Assembly (NCBI RefSeq): GCF_002157225.2
Contig: NZ_CP020038.1
Coordinates: forward strand, 6,530,991 to 6,594,990
Source: Agarilytica rhodophyticola
Lineage (GTDB): Bacteria; Pseudomonadota; Gammaproteobacteria; Pseudomonadales; Cellvibrionaceae
Length of the DNA: 64,000 nt
Direction of reading: 5' to 3'
A program made the translations under genes and the position numbers. Shown piece after piece: positions 47,531-58,721 of the stretch; the first letter of the stretch is position 1; each line of letters begins with the position of its first letter. The notes beneath the pieces are model-generated. The model had not been told where the DNA came from. It worked only from the letters and a program-made list of their open reading frames with translations, and did no database searches.

Positions 47531-50008
47531 TTATCTAATGGATACGCGTCCTAATCTCACACCAGGAGCAACTGTATTGGTGTCAGATGTGAAGCGATAA
47601 TGTAGCAAGACGGTATCTTGTCCAGCAAATTGAGATACATCGAAGTCAAAAGTTGTCATTGGTTGGCTGCCACTTACTCGTAAAAGGCTGGTGGTATTGC
47701 CACTTCCATCTTCCATAAACACTTCAAGGAAGTCAAAACCTGGTTCAGTATCGTATTCAATATCAAAAACTAGCTGCGCACTAGTTAAACCGCTCATATC
47801 CATCAATAATACTGCATCAGTATTCAAGTTATCTGCATACTCAGGGTTGAAACCTATCTCTAAGTTAGGAGAAACAAGATTCCAGCCATCTTCTGGAGGA
47901 TTGCGGTTAATAACAACAAAAGGCGCAGCTGAAGTAGCTTGTGCAAAATCAACTTCTACACCTTCTTCATCGACCACAAGTTTCTCACCTAAAACAACGA
48001 AGTTACGCTTCAAGTTCCAAAGACGCTGACCATAATAATCAACACCTTCAAAGGTTACGAAAGCTGGTTCACCAACTGTTAGGTTTTCGGGTAAAGGAAG
48101 GGACACAAGCTCTTCTTGCATACCTGCATATACCGCTACTTGATTAATACGCTCACCGTTTAACAAGACGTTAATCTTTTTAGTATTACTAACGAAAACA
48201 TCATAAGTTGTATCCGATGCGCCTAAAAATACAGTGGTGGCATTCTGCAAAGGTCTTACAGTAGCATCATAGCGCCCTGAATTTGCTCGCCAAGCCAAGC
48301 TTCGTGTAATTCTCTTAATCTGTGTGTCGCCGCCGGTCAGTAAATCGTTTTTAGTCTGGCTAGCATCGATGTCAGCTTCACAGCCAAAGTCTTCGATGAT
48401 ACGGCCTTCACTGCGACCAAAACGTACTGACTGCCTCCAAGAAACACGCATTCTATGGTCACCAGGGAGAGGCTCAAACACAGAAGGAAGTACTTGATTA
48501 AAGAGAGCATGTGTAATGACGTTTGCACCACCAGCACCTGTTCTTGGGTCTTCCCCGTAAACCAAGGCAGCAACATTATCGCGCATAGTACAAGTGAAGA
48601 GATCCGTTGCAGAGTAACTGCGGGCATTAGCAAGCACAGCTACTGGTTTGTAGTATGCCTGGCCGAGTAAGTTAGCATCTGGGTCACGAGTAAATGGTGC
48701 TAAATCAGAATATATCGCTCCAGTACCTTCAGCGGCATTAATCACCTCTGTCCACTCTGGGTTAGAGAAAGCTCCAAAAATTGACTCGTTAAATATAGTG
48801 CGGTTTAAGTCTGTATTTAATAGGCGGGCATTAATTGCTCTGACTTCATTGCGAGAGAATAACTGTGACAGAGTATCTGCAAGAATAATAGAGCCACCGC
48901 CATTATTTCTCACGTCGAAAATCAAACCGTCTGTATCGCCGAATTCTTCGAAAATAATTCGTCTAATTTCGGCAATAGTGAAATCACCACCATTAGTTGG
49001 AGAAAAGGTCGTCAGATTGAAGTAACCAAAGCTACCGAATTGGTTGTCAATAATACCCCACGTAAGATTAGGTTCATTACTTGGGTTGCTAGGGTAATCA
49101 CTTATAGGAGCAAGTCCATTCTCACTAATGAAGTTATTGAATTCTTCTTGCCACATATCTACGCCGTTATTCCAATCTTCGGGATTGAATTTACGCTTTG
49201 CCGGTGCAGCAGGAAGCGCTCGCGAAGTAGAGAAATTAGCAGCTGCGGCTCGCGCTGGTAACTGAGTAATCCATGGAAGTGTGATGGTGTAACGCTCACG
49301 CTTTTTCCAGTAACCTCTACCGGTTTCTGTTTCAAACGTTATAGTTACGTCATCATTTTCTGGAACAAGATGAAGTAGATGAGAAACAAAAGTCATTTGT
49401 CCAAGAGCACGAGTAAAACCACCGAAACGGTTGGCGCCCTGTGCCGTAGCGAGTTGTCTGTTAACAGCGCGACGAATAGGTAGATTATCATAACGTACAA
49501 CACGGTCACCTATTGCTGGAACTCTTTGGCCCGGCGCAAAACGTTCAAACTGCTCTTGATTAACAGAGTTCACTCGCACTTCAAAAAAGTTACGGCGACT
49601 AGCGGTGCGTGTTAATGTCAAAGGTAAAAAGCTACGATAGTCTGCATGAGGTGAAGGGAAAATATAATTCAGATGCAAATCTCTTTGTGATACAAAAATA
49701 TCATAAAGTGCTTCTTCCATTTCAGCTGAGCTGAGTGAATCTATATTATCAACAACATCAGCAACTAAGCCTACCGGATCTTCTAAGCCTGGATAAAAGT
49801 CGAGTTTATCGAAACGGTGTACATAGAGATCCCTTAAAAATATTTGCGCCTGCTCGACCATGATACGTTTTTCGTCATCAGTAAGTTCAGGAAAAACAAT
49901 TTCATCCCTTACATCTTGGAGTTTCGCAAGTTCTTGTGCAAAAACATTACTTGAAAAACATAGCGAAAAAAAGGTGACGAACAGAAGTAATTTTCTTATT
50001 TGATTCAT
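47531..50008 (-). CDS. Large secreted S41-family peptidase
   Basis: An 825-aa protein with a signal peptide ending at VFA-QE (residue 25). Residues about 30-125 are a helical prodomain; a PDZ-like part (about 130-210) contains VPAIGDRVVRYDNLP. The S41 core has IFDVRNNGGGSIILADTL and the catalytic region RSYSATDLFTC with Ser466. The C-terminal 280 residues or so include a beta-rich domain (about 680-825) ending LLHYRFTSDTNTVAPGVRLG, possibly carbohydrate- or cell-surface-binding. It is a stand-alone gene with its own terminator. I infer periplasmic or extracellular proteolysis. Confidence 0.85.
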   Translation of the reverse strand: MNQIRKLLLFVTFFSLCFSSNVFAQELAKLQDVRDEIVFPELTDDEKRIMVEQAQIFLRDLYVHRFDKLDFYPGLEDPVGLVADVVDNIDSLSSAEMEEALYDIFVSQRDLHLNYIFPSPHADYRSFLPLTLTRTASRRNFFEVRVNSVNQEQFERFAPGQRVPAIGDRVVRYDNLPIRRAVNRQLATAQGANRFGGFTRALGQMTFVSHLLHLVPENDDVTITFETETGRGYWKKRERYTITLPWITQLPARAAAANFSTSRALPAAPAKRKFNPEDWNNGVDMWQEEFNNFISENGLAPISDYPSNPSNEPNLTWGIIDNQFGSFGYFNLTTFSPTNGGDFTIAEIRRIIFEEFGDTDGLIFDVRNNGGGSIILADTLSQLFSRNEVRAINARLLNTDLNRTIFNESIFGAFSNPEWTEVINAAEGTGAIYSDLAPFTRDPDANLLGQAYYKPVAVLANARSYSATDLFTCTMRDNVAALVYGEDPRTGAGGANVITHALFNQVLPSVFEPLPGDHRMRVSWRQSVRFGRSEGRIIEDFGCEADIDASQTKNDLLTGGDTQIKRITRSLAWRANSGRYDATVRPLQNATTVFLGASDTTYDVFVSNTKKINVLLNGERINQVAVYAGMQEELVSLPLPENLTVGEPAFVTFEGVDYYGQRLWNLKRNFVVLGEKLVVDEEGVEVDFAQATSAAPFVVINRNPPEDGWNLVSPNLEIGFNPEYADNLNTDAVLLMDMSGLTSAQLVFDIEYDTEPGFDFLEVFMEDGSGNTTSLLRVSGSQPMTTFDFDVSQFAGQDTVLLHYRFTSDTNTVAPGVRLGRVSIR

Positions 50009-50548
50009 GCTTCTACTCTCTATTAAATTGAACTATTAGTTAATAAAAGTGATGGAGAAAGAAAGAGGAAGTTATTCTTTCGAGGTTTTATTATGACGAA
50101 ATAGATATCTCACTCCTCAACTTTTAGTTGCGTCATAATCCACAAATAAATCGAAGAAAAAATTACTTAAACGATAGGAGAAGAAAATTATTTATATATA
50201 AAAAAATTGTAAAATTATGTTTATTTGGCACTTTATAAAAACTTAATAAAACACAAATCAGATTAAAAATCACACAAAAGCAATCAGCTTACCGTCTATT
50301 TATAACAGGTGATCGTAGAGAATAATATTCTTAACAAATACCGAATTAGCTGAATAAAACAGTACTTAATTTTTTTCTCGAGTAATTTAGACTTAAAAAA
50401 ACGATGATTTAAGAAAAAAACATAAGTATAGGAATATAAAGATAGGCCGAAAAGAATAAAATTCGGCACATATTACATCATATTATTTTAAATTGTTATT
50501 AGCTTCAATGACATTAATGAAGAAACGAACTTTTGCATAGATAATTGT
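50009..50548. other. AT-rich intergenic region upstream of the S41 peptidase gene
   Basis: 540 bp with no supported gene. A small inverted repeat GCCGAA/TTCGGC at 50446-50451 and 50462-50467 lies near the end of the SDR gene, without a T tract. The S41 promoter should lie close to 50009. Confidence 0.5.
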
Positions 50549-51214
50549 TTACCATGTTAAAAGATCACCATTTGAATGCCAAAAGCTGCCACTATTGTGC
50601 AAAGTTAATTCATCAATACGTCGACTCAGTCTCTGCGCCGCAGTGTTGGCAGATATATCACCTTGATGACTCACCATTTCTGTTTGCACAAACCCCGGGT
50701 GTAAAATGGCCACAGCAATTTTACGTATTTTTAGATCAACGGCTAATGACTTGCCCATTGCGTTTAACGCTGCTTTCGACATCCGATAACCATAATAACC
50801 TCCAGAGTTGTTATCGCTAATCGATCCCATACGGCTGGTAATTAACCCAACTTTAGCTCCATCACGAAGATTCTTTAACAAAGCCAGAGTTACCCTCAAA
50901 GGCCCAATCGTATTCACACTTAGTTGCTGCTCCACATCATCAAAGCTTAAGCTGTCTAAACTGTCATAAGTGAAAATGCCCGCATTATTGATCAATAGGT
51001 CAACCTGTATATCTTGTAGCTTTTCAGTCAACAATGTGAGGCAGGCTTCTTCTTGTACATCAATATTTTCAATCACTTCAGCTGGCGTCTGATTTAATGC
51101 ATATGATGTTTTTCTGCATATGGCGAATACATGATAGCCTCGAGCACAATAGAGTTCTGTCAAAGCCAAGCCTATGCCTCGATTAGCTCCAGTAATTACT
51201 ACATTTAATGTCAT
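50549..51214 (-). CDS. Short-chain dehydrogenase/reductase (CsgA-like)
   Basis: A 221-aa SDR. VITGANRGIGLALTELYC is the nucleotide-binding start, then LLINNAGIFTYDSL, catalytic Ser in LITSRMGSI, YGYRMSKAALNAM with catalytic Tyr and Lys, and LHPGFVQTEM. The subfamily resembles C-factor-like SDRs, whose substrates are mostly unknown. It is transcribed away from the rssA-like gene; the two may share a divergent promoter region at 51215-51390. Confidence 0.9.
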   Translation of the reverse strand: MTLNVVITGANRGIGLALTELYCARGYHVFAICRKTSYALNQTPAEVIENIDVQEEACLTLLTEKLQDIQVDLLINNAGIFTYDSLDSLSFDDVEQQLSVNTIGPLRVTLALLKNLRDGAKVGLITSRMGSISDNNSGGYYGYRMSKAALNAMGKSLAVDLKIRKIAVAILHPGFVQTEMVSHQGDISANTAAQRLSRRIDELTLHNSGSFWHSNGDLLTW

Positions 51215-51390
51215 ATAATCAATCCGTAAATAAGTGTCGTAAAATGATAAACATACGCGAGCTCTTTTACGAGAAAATCAACTAAATTTCAAAAACTATC
51301 GAAAAAACGACCCATTTCATCGAGATGTCAAGAAAAGTGTTTGTATATGAATTAAAATGAGAGAGCGTTTAAGTACCGAGGTAAATACTA

Positions 51391-52227
51391 TTGACAAAAA
51401 CAGTTCACAAACCCATTGGTTTAGCACTAGGAGGGGGCGGAGTAAAAGGCCTAGCTCATATAGCCCTACTCAAAAAACTGGATGACCTCAATATAAAACC
51501 TGTGCATATTGCTGGTACAAGTATGGGAGCTATATTAGGTGCACTGTATGCAGCAGGATTATCTGGCTTAGAAATTGAGGAGCGAGTGCGCTCTCATATC
51601 ATATCGTCTAAAGATGGTTTTAAAAAGGCGTATGCCAAGCGCAAGCAACTTGTGAAATGGGTGAAGGTATTTGCATTGGAAAAATCGCGAGGCGGTTTAT
51701 TTACGGCAGAGGGTTTGTTTGAACATCTGTTCACTGAAATTCTAGACCTTGATTTCTCTGACTTAAAAATTCCGTTTTCTGCCATTGCATGTGATTTTCA
51801 CAGTGGTCAAGAAGTAGTACTTTCTTCTGGCTCTGTACTAAATTGTGTTAGAGCAAGTATGGCCGTGCCTGGTGTCTTCGCGCCAGTAGAAATCAACGGC
51901 AAACTACTAGTAGATGGAGGCGTCATCAATAATGTGCCATGTGATAGAGTTACACAGGAAGGCAGACAAGTTATAGCCAGCGATGTCATAAGTTTATCTC
52001 AAAACCAAAACCCCAGCTCAACACAGGTTATGTCTGGCGCAATGGCAATTATGTTACGAGCTGCGACAGGGAATAAGTTTTCAATCGCCCCACCTGATTT
52101 TATTTTCCAGCCCAATACAAGTGAGATAGATGTATTTAACTTTCATAAAATCCGTCACATTTTAGAACTTGGGGATAAAGCAATTCAAGCAGCCGCTCCG
52201 AAACTGGAAGCACTTATTGTTAGATAA
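51391..52227 (+). CDS. RssA-type patatin-like phospholipase
   Basis: A 278-aa single patatin domain: oxyanion loop LALGGGGVKGLAH, Ser44 in GTSMG, Asp175 in DGGVINNVP. It starts with TTG at 51391, with GAGG (51379-51382) 8 nt upstream. It is short and lacks membrane helices or a beta-barrel, like the RssA/YchK group. It ends convergent with the tautomerase gene, with an 8-nt gap. Likely an intracellular lipid hydrolase; substrate unknown. Confidence 0.9.
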   Translation: MTKTVHKPIGLALGGGGVKGLAHIALLKKLDDLNIKPVHIAGTSMGAILGALYAAGLSGLEIEERVRSHIISSKDGFKKAYAKRKQLVKWVKVFALEKSRGGLFTAEGLFEHLFTEILDLDFSDLKIPFSAIACDFHSGQEVVLSSGSVLNCVRASMAVPGVFAPVEINGKLLVDGGVINNVPCDRVTQEGRQVIASDVISLSQNQNPSSTQVMSGAMAIMLRAATGNKFSIAPPDFIFQPNTSEIDVFNFHKIRHILELGDKAIQAAAPKLEALIVR

Positions 52228-52235
52228 AGTAGCCC

Positions 52236-52619
52236 TTACACTTTTACCTCGTAGTTAAGTTTAGCTTCATCTCCGGTAATACCACGAAAACCCCAACAGT
52301 GTGCAGGCTGCTCCTTAATAGTAATTTCGATATCTACAGGAGAAATGCCGACATCACTTTCAATACGAGTAAAAAGGGTTTTAATTAATTTTTTCTGCGT
52401 ATCCTTTTCCCGTCCCATCATCATATTAATCTCGATTACGGTATAAGCATCGCTGCGGTCGCTGGGATAATAAAAATTATCCTTCTCAACACCAATGAAA
52501 CGATGGGCCCGCTTACTTTCTGGCATACCGAGTACAGACATCATACAAGCATGTATCGTATCTGAAAGAGCAGCTTTAATTGGATCGAGCTTTTCTTTGA
52601 TTCCGTATATGACTATCAA
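52236..52619 (-). CDS. Tautomerase-superfamily protein lacking the N-terminal proline
   Basis: A 127-aa protein of the tautomerase superfamily ([20 protein letters not shown], later [17 protein letters not shown]). The start is TTG 52619, which overlaps the upstream TGA stop as TTGA and has GGAG 7 nt before it. The resulting mature N-terminus is Ile-Val-Ile, whereas active family members carry a catalytic Pro right after Met. It may therefore be inactive or use another mechanism. Last gene of the glycosidase operon. Confidence 0.82.
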   Translation of the reverse strand: MIVIYGIKEKLDPIKAALSDTIHACMMSVLGMPESKRAHRFIGVEKDNFYYPSDRSDAYTVIEINMMMGREKDTQKKLIKTLFTRIESDVGISPVDIEITIKEQPAHCWGFRGITGDEAKLNYEVKV

Positions 52620-53386
52620 GAAATATCTCCTAAGTAACGTGTTGCCCAAGCAGCAATAACATTAGCAACATAAGCCGCATCCTGCTTGCTCGTTAATAGA
52701 TGGTCCGCACCGCTGAGACTAACAAAGCTCTTAGGGTGCCTTGCAGCTGTATAGATTTTCTCCGCCTCTTTTATGGATACAGTTTTATCAGAAGGCGAGT
52801 GAAAAACTAATAATGCGCGTTTCAAACTAGCGATATGTTCAGCATCAACAGAAGTTCGAATATCATCGAGAAACTGTTTTTTTATAGTAAAAGTTCTGCC
52901 AGCTAAGGTGACATCAGCTTCACCCTGCTCTTCTATTAAATTAATATCGCACATAAATTGTGCCGCAACATGCTCAGGATCTGCCGGAGAACCTATTGTT
53001 ACTACACCTTTTGTTTCAGCTATATGATGGGCTGCAGCTAGCACTGCTGTGCCCCCTAAACTGTGACCAACTAACAGACTAGGCGCTTTATAATTAGCAC
53101 GCAAAAAGTTTGCGGCAGCAATGAGGTCACCCACATTTGAAGAAAAATTAGTATTGGAGAAATCACCATCACTGCCTCCTAAACCTGTGAAATCAAAACG
53201 TAGAACTGCATAATCACTAGCCACCAAGGAACGTGCAATCCGTGAAGCTGCGGGAATATCCTTGCCACAAGTAAAACAGTGAGCCATTAACACAAAGGCA
53301 TTTGCCTCATTGTCGGGTATTTCCAACAAACCGGCCAACTCATCGCCCAGCTGCCCTTCAAAAGTTAATTTATGTCGTTTTGGCAT
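52616..53386 (-). CDS. Alpha/beta hydrolase
   Basis: A 256-aa cytosolic hydrolase from ATG 53386 ([14 protein letters not shown]), with GAGGA 8 nt upstream overlapping the end of the glycosidase gene. Oxyanion segment [20 protein letters not shown], nucleophile Ser in VGHSLGG, late Asp in SDKTVS and His in GADHLL complete the triad. The family is often found fused to an OsmC domain; that domain is absent here. Substrate unknown. Coupled to both neighbours. Confidence 0.88.
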   Translation of the reverse strand: MPKRHKLTFEGQLGDELAGLLEIPDNEANAFVLMAHCFTCGKDIPAASRIARSLVASDYAVLRFDFTGLGGSDGDFSNTNFSSNVGDLIAAANFLRANYKAPSLLVGHSLGGTAVLAAAHHIAETKGVVTIGSPADPEHVAAQFMCDINLIEEQGEADVTLAGRTFTIKKQFLDDIRTSVDAEHIASLKRALLVFHSPSDKTVSIKEAEKIYTAARHPKSFVSLSGADHLLTSKQDAAYVANVIAAWATRYLGDIS

Positions 53387-53397
53387 AGCCCTATTCC

Positions 53398-56300
53398 TCA
53401 ATGTCTATCGGATATTTTTGTCACTTTCACAGCGCCTAGATCAAAGCGATTAATAGGCCCGTTCTTACCACCGTTGTCAGTATACGCAATATTAGATTCT
53501 AGATAACTCATATTTATGAAATCGGCTAATTGTAATTGGTATTTACCTTCAGGAATAGTCACGATAAAAGGTGTTGAATATGCCCAAAACTGTGCATGAT
53601 CGGATACTTTACTATGTGGCATTTGCACAACCCCTGAAGCAATTACTGTATTGCTCTGATCCAACAATCTGATTGACTTAACACCATTAGTAATGCCTAG
53701 GTTTATTGCGTTGGAATGATTGCGATATTTAATTTGAAAGCCATATTCACCGCCAGAGTTAATATTTATTTCGCTAACTTCCATAGTATCATTTGCACCT
53801 CCCCAGTCATTTATTATGCTTTTCTCAGAACTATCAATATTGATCTTGGATGACTTATCTTGTGTTAAGCTAACCCGTGGGTCATTAATAGCTATCTGCT
53901 CTGAATAACCCAAACAAACCGGAATACTGTGATGTGAGCTTGTTCCAGACGCGAGAAAACGTGTACTAACGCTATAACAAGCAGAACCATCATAATGCAA
54001 TAGATCATCAGCTTCTAACCGATTATTTTGTTCAACGACACCGATTTTCTCACCATTACGATACATATGATAATTGACAAGTTCTTTATTTTTGTTATCT
54101 ATGATGGAAAAATTTACACGATGATCAGCCGATGTTTTTTTATTTGTAATTTGTTTATTTATAGTTTCTGCATTTATAGTTACTTCCCTTGGTGCAAACA
54201 ATCTGGAATTTTCGGTCTCGTAAGGGCTTCCAGTCACATGAGTTATTTTTTGCCCATCGTCAATCCATGCACCTAATTGTACAATTACTTTATTAGATTT
54301 TCGCAATTCCTGCCACAATACCTCACCATTAATTGTCTTGCCATTTAACAATATGTGTTCAATGGGATAATAGCCTTGGTTATTTGAAATAGCTGGAAGT
54401 TTTATTTCTATATTAATATTCTTATTATTTAAGATTAAATCATGTAATTTAATAGTATCGCTTTCAGAAAAATATTCTTTTCGCATAAACGTAGTAATAA
54501 ATGGTTGAAAACTAATACCCATATTTGTTGTTCTAACGCCAAATAATGAGTTTATCACCATATTTAAATAACCTGCTACAGACCATAGCTGGCGTTTTGA
54601 ATTAATAACTGGGCCTGATAATCCTGGATTAACTTCATCTAATAATAGTGGCAAGCCTGATAACCATTCAAAATTTTCCATATTCGAAAGGTTTAATGCT
54701 GCACTTCGAATAAGCGTATTATATGCTTGGTCAGCAACACGACTGTTTTTTACTAAGGTAGCAGCTTGCAAACCATAAGCAGTAACAAAAGGCCATATAG
54801 CTCGATTGTGATAAATTGGTATGTCTGGTTGCTGTGGAAAAATAACTGGAGCCCCCATAGGGCCATGAGGATAATTTTCTAAGGATTTACGGGCACGATC
54901 ATTATTCGCAATACCAGAAATAATCGCAAGAGAGATACTCAACCAATCATATTTATATAGCGCCGTACCATCAAAATGACCCGTTATCATACTACTGTAA
55001 ATACCCTGCTCTGCAAGCCAAAAATACTTATTGATATTACTCTTTAAGTCCAGAGCCCAATCATTATATTTTATACTACTAACATGATCATTCTGTTCAG
55101 AGGCTAGTCTTGACGCTAGCATCAACGCCGAATAATGACCTACGTTGGTCGATAATGATTTCGAGGAACCAATGCTCGCAATATCATCAGTAATCCACAT
55201 AGGGTAGCTCTGTTCACGCCAATCTAAAAATGACTGTTCACCTTTATATAATCCATCGCGCCCGTCAAATGCAGCAATACGATCAATCTCTATGGTATTG
55301 AGAAGCGCTTGATAAGCCTTATGACTGAAATAGTCTCGTTCCTCTGGCGGTAGATACTTCAATAATGCATTAGCACCAAAAGCCCAGCTAACACGATCCG
55401 TGCTTATCGGCCAGCTCCCTCCAGAACCCGTATCTTGCACAATTTGCAAGCCCTCTTTTGAACCAGGTATATGATTCGCTTTTTTTACACCATCGCGATA
55501 CTTTGACAATTTAAATTCTAGCGAATTACGTGCACGCCCAGGGTCAAGCATAGCTAAACTTAAATGAGACGCATAAGATACATCTCTCGTCCAAACGTAA
55601 TTCCATTTTTCTCCTGTTTCAAAACACTCACATGGTATATCTTTACCACTATTGTAATTACTATCGCGAATATCAGATACGCTATTTAAGCGCATCTCAT
55701 TCATAGCAAGAGCAAAGAGCGCATCAAACTGAAGGCTACCAGAACGTACACGAGGATAGCCTTTTAACTCACTATAATTAGTATGTTGAACAATAGGGTC
55801 TCGTAAAATTTGTGACGTACTATGGCTGTAGTGTCGAAATTTCTCATTGATATTATCAACGGAAAAAATAACCTGTTGTACTTTATTATCCCAAGTAGTA
55901 ATTTCTTTAGTTTCAACAAAAGTCTTATCTTTGTGCGGCTGAACAACTTCTTTTTCAAGGTCTGCTATTTTAGATATTAATAGACCTGCTTTATCGGCTG
56001 AAGAAAAATCAACAGTAAATAAGTAACGACCACCTTCACGTACAAATAAGAAGCTTCCATCTCCATTGCTATTAAGGAGTGAGTATTGGCGATTGAGTAC
56101 AATAGATGAGCCATTACTATTCGACACCAACCACTGTTTTTTCCAATCATTAGAAGCTAGCTTAAATTCATGATTTCCTGGCGCAATAAGGGCTGTGACT
56201 TGGTATATATCGCCATTTTTATGAACAAATGGATTATCTACACCCCAACCATTAAAACCACCACGTAAGTACAATTTGGGCTTTTGGTTTTCGTAAGAAA

Positions 56301-56781
56301 CTTTAGGCTTAGCAGGTTGTACATCATCTTTTGAAAAGTCTAAAGTTTCTCTTTTCTTATCAATGAGCGTTTGTTTAGCAGAAGATGCAGCAGGATTAAC
56401 TTTGATAGTCTTCTTTGTAACTTTTCCTTTTTCTCTCTCACGTTCTTGAATAACTGTGTCAGTCTTAGTAACTGATTTTTTTGTTATTGCAAGATTAGCT
56501 TGGCCTGCTCCGCCTTGCTTTTTATCCACTAAAGGCACTTGTAAATTTTTATTTTCTTCGGCTTTTTCTATACCTGGCAAACCCTTCACCACAGGTTTTT
56601 TATCTAAGTCCTTTTGCTCAACTAGAGGTTGGTTAGGTTTAGCTTTACGAGCCGGCACCCCTGTACTAGTATTTACTGAGCTTTCCTGACTATCATCTAC
56701 CACGGGATAGTTATGGCAGGCCACTAAAAATAGCGTTGATAGTGTTAACATCCCAAATTGAAGGAAACTTATCTTGTTCAT
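53398..56781 (-). CDS. Lipoprotein with CBM48-like module and six-hairpin glycosidase-like domain
   Basis: An 1127-aa surface or periplasmic protein. Lipobox FLVAC with Cys22, then a low-complexity Lys/Thr-rich linker (about 30-165). A CBM48/starch-binding-like module (about 168-262) contains [13 protein letters not shown] and [14 protein letters not shown]. The catalytic part (about 345-800) has the look of an (alpha/alpha)6 glycosidase: [42 protein letters not shown] and [11 protein letters not shown]. The C-terminal 300 residues are beta-rich. The combination suggests an alpha-glucan debranching-type or related enzyme, but the family number and substrate are not certain. Confidence 0.78.
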   Translation of the reverse strand: MNKISFLQFGMLTLSTLFLVACHNYPVVDDSQESSVNTSTGVPARKAKPNQPLVEQKDLDKKPVVKGLPGIEKAEENKNLQVPLVDKKQGGAGQANLAITKKSVTKTDTVIQEREREKGKVTKKTIKVNPAASSAKQTLIDKKRETLDFSKDDVQPAKPKVSYENQKPKLYLRGGFNGWGVDNPFVHKNGDIYQVTALIAPGNHEFKLASNDWKKQWLVSNSNGSSIVLNRQYSLLNSNGDGSFLFVREGGRYLFTVDFSSADKAGLLISKIADLEKEVVQPHKDKTFVETKEITTWDNKVQQVIFSVDNINEKFRHYSHSTSQILRDPIVQHTNYSELKGYPRVRSGSLQFDALFALAMNEMRLNSVSDIRDSNYNSGKDIPCECFETGEKWNYVWTRDVSYASHLSLAMLDPGRARNSLEFKLSKYRDGVKKANHIPGSKEGLQIVQDTGSGGSWPISTDRVSWAFGANALLKYLPPEERDYFSHKAYQALLNTIEIDRIAAFDGRDGLYKGEQSFLDWREQSYPMWITDDIASIGSSKSLSTNVGHYSALMLASRLASEQNDHVSSIKYNDWALDLKSNINKYFWLAEQGIYSSMITGHFDGTALYKYDWLSISLAIISGIANNDRARKSLENYPHGPMGAPVIFPQQPDIPIYHNRAIWPFVTAYGLQAATLVKNSRVADQAYNTLIRSAALNLSNMENFEWLSGLPLLLDEVNPGLSGPVINSKRQLWSVAGYLNMVINSLFGVRTTNMGISFQPFITTFMRKEYFSESDTIKLHDLILNNKNINIEIKLPAISNNQGYYPIEHILLNGKTINGEVLWQELRKSNKVIVQLGAWIDDGQKITHVTGSPYETENSRLFAPREVTINAETINKQITNKKTSADHRVNFSIIDNKNKELVNYHMYRNGEKIGVVEQNNRLEADDLLHYDGSACYSVSTRFLASGTSSHHSIPVCLGYSEQIAINDPRVSLTQDKSSKINIDSSEKSIINDWGGANDTMEVSEININSGGEYGFQIKYRNHSNAINLGITNGVKSIRLLDQSNTVIASGVVQMPHSKVSDHAQFWAYSTPFIVTIPEGKYQLQLADFINMSYLESNIAYTDNGGKNGPINRFDLGAVKVTKISDRH

Positions 56782-57168
56782 TACCTTTATATATCCACTA
56801 CTAAATATGATTTATTTTAGCAAGCTATAGGTTAAAATGCCGTGAAGAATCTATATTCAGCATCTCTTACTAAAATGGTAGAGAAAACGGAACACTAATA
56901 AACGCAAATGTCGCAAAAAACAACATAAAAACACCGATCAACTGTTAGTTTATAAAATCTGTTTTCGCGGTAATCAAATCAGGAGTATATTGAACTTTTT
57001 ATAGAAAAATAAAAAAGTAAGGCCATATCATAAAGCCTAAAGTTACCTCTATTTATTAGATGCTACTCTCCACTGTCTTAATAGAACTAGAATAACACTC
57101 GGAACTCACATAAAAAGAAACCTTTATGAATTCCATGAAAGAAGCTTACATACATAAAAAAGGATTAT
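56782..57168. other. Divergent promoter region between glycosidase operon and MBL lipoprotein
   Basis: 387 bp, AT-rich, no gene. AGGA at about 57161 is the ribosome-binding site of the + strand gene. A segment near 56908-56940 resembles one near 46275-46304 (shared CGCAAAAA and CAACATAAAAACA), perhaps a short dispersed repeat. Confidence 0.45.
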
Positions 57169-58149
57169 ATGAATAAATACTACTTATTTATATTAGTACT
57201 TACCTTCGGAGGTTGCTACCACGCGGAATCTAATAACGTTGTCAAATCTAGCCTCCCTAGTGCAACGCTAAATACTGTCTTAAATACTAAGAAGTGGAAT
57301 CATGGCGCGGCCGATTGTTCTAATGATACTAATCCTGCCTTTGAAATTTTCCGCTATGATGATATCAGTTATATATTACGACAAAATAAGTGTCTCACCT
57401 TCGAAGCTCCATTCATATACCTTTTATTCGGGGCTGATAAAACGCTCCTACTTGATACTGGGGCAATTAAAGATGAAACAAAAGCTCCTTTGTTCTCATT
57501 AGTTACATCCCTGGTCGAGGAATTAGTTAACAATGGTAAATTAACAAGTAATGAAATATTGGTCATTCACTCTCACAGCCACAATGATCATAAGGCTGGT
57601 GATGTTCAATTTTCAAAGCGAGAGCATGTTACTTTAGTTGCGGCTAATAACCAAGCTGTGGTTAATTATTTCGGTTTCGAGAAATGGCCTCAAGGTCAAT
57701 CTTATATTGATTTAGGCAACCGAAAGATAACTGTTATTCCGACACCAGGGCACCAAGAAGAAGCTATTAGCCTTTACGATGAACATACCAAATGGCTGCT
57801 TACTGGTGATACTTTATATCCAGGCTATATCTATATAAAAAACTGGAAAGATTATCGCGCAAGTATTAATCGTTTATCTGAGTTTTCAAAAACACACGAA
57901 GTGAGTTATATCTTAGGATCCCACATAGAAATGAAGACAAAAGCTGGCGAATATTATCCAATAGGCACTACTTTTCAGCCTGACGAGGCTCCACTAGCAT
58001 TGCCCCCTTATAGCTTAACTGTACTAAATACTGCTTTACAAGAAGCTAATAAACCCAAAAAAATAATATTGGACAATTTTATTATCGCACCATTAAGTAC
58101 TTTTCAGAAAGTTATAGGCAGCATACTAAAATGGTTTTCGAGTGAGTAA
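57169..58149 (+). CDS. Metallo-beta-lactamase-fold lipoprotein
   Basis: A 326-aa protein with lipobox FGGC (Cys16). The metal site is complete: HSHNDH at 136-141, His195 in TPGHQEE, Asp214 in LTGDTLYPG and His254 in LGSHIEMK. The fold is therefore a catalytic MBL hydrolase anchored in the envelope; lactonase, beta-lactamase or other esterase activity cannot be told from sequence alone. It is divergent from the glycosidase operon. Confidence 0.88.
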   Translation: MNKYYLFILVLTFGGCYHAESNNVVKSSLPSATLNTVLNTKKWNHGAADCSNDTNPAFEIFRYDDISYILRQNKCLTFEAPFIYLLFGADKTLLLDTGAIKDETKAPLFSLVTSLVEELVNNGKLTSNEILVIHSHSHNDHKAGDVQFSKREHVTLVAANNQAVVNYFGFEKWPQGQSYIDLGNRKITVIPTPGHQEEAISLYDEHTKWLLTGDTLYPGYIYIKNWKDYRASINRLSEFSKTHEVSYILGSHIEMKTKAGEYYPIGTTFQPDEAPLALPPYSLTVLNTALQEANKPKKIILDNFIIAPLSTFQKVIGSILKWFSSE

Positions 58150-58278
58150 TACTTTGCTATTACCTATTGTTTTATATATATGTAAATAGAAAAACATTGT
58201 TATATTTAAAAAAACCAATATATAGAAAACTAAAACTCTATCTTTCGACTCTTTTAGATATCAAGTTAGTAGCGGCTA

Positions 58279-58554
58279 CTAAGACCTTATAATTAAAGGC
58301 CATGACACTCGCCCAACTATAGCTGTAACAAATGCTCATGTTGATATTGATGTTGCGGAAATTACCATAGGAATTAAAAATGACCGTATTAGTTCTGACG
58401 GTGAGATATTTTCAGAAGCCAAGAGAAGGTTTATCCTACTTTTAATATGTCCTCGAAAAAATTTCTGCACAATACCTGCAACAGATTACAGAACAAAGAC
58501 CAAGAAGGCTTTCCAAGTCACAAGAAGCCCATTAGTTGACATAAATTGTGAGTA
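58279..58554 (+). pseudogene. Fragment resembling the N-terminal domain of Urc1 (GTP cyclohydrolase II homologue)
   Basis: The frame from 58279 reads LIIKGHDTRPTIAVTNAHVD and DRISSDGEIF, which matches my memory of the GTP_CH_N part of Urc1/Urg1 proteins (RPTIAVTKAH and DGxIL). The frame has a TAA just upstream and loses similarity after about 50 residues; a shifted frame after 58440 (KISAQYLQQITEQRPRRLSK) could be another piece of the same gene. It lies upstream of a Urc4-like fragment and upp, which supports the reading. The assignment is from memory, without alignment. Confidence 0.5.
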
Positions 58555-58648
58555 ACGCTCTTATAATTTCTAGGTCAAGTAATGTACACAACAATTGTAT
58601 TCTTTCGAAAAACATTCTCTGACAATTGCCAATCAACTAAGGAGTAAT

Positions 58649-58676
58649 CTAGGGCCTGTTCACACTAATTTAGGCG
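58649..58676. repeat. Solo end of the MITE-like family
   Basis: This 28-bp stretch, starting CTAGGGCCTGTT, matches the reverse complement of the right end of the element at 32095-32358 at about 25 positions, including the outer CTA. The rest of the element is missing. Confidence 0.7.
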
Positions 58677-58721
58677 ACACATGAAATCATGATGGATGTC
58701 TTCAAAACCGAGGGACTACGA

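Noticed and set aside
50446-50467. GCCGAA/TTCGGC hairpin as SDR terminator
   Set aside because: Short stem, 10-nt loop and no T tract on the minus strand; support is too weak.
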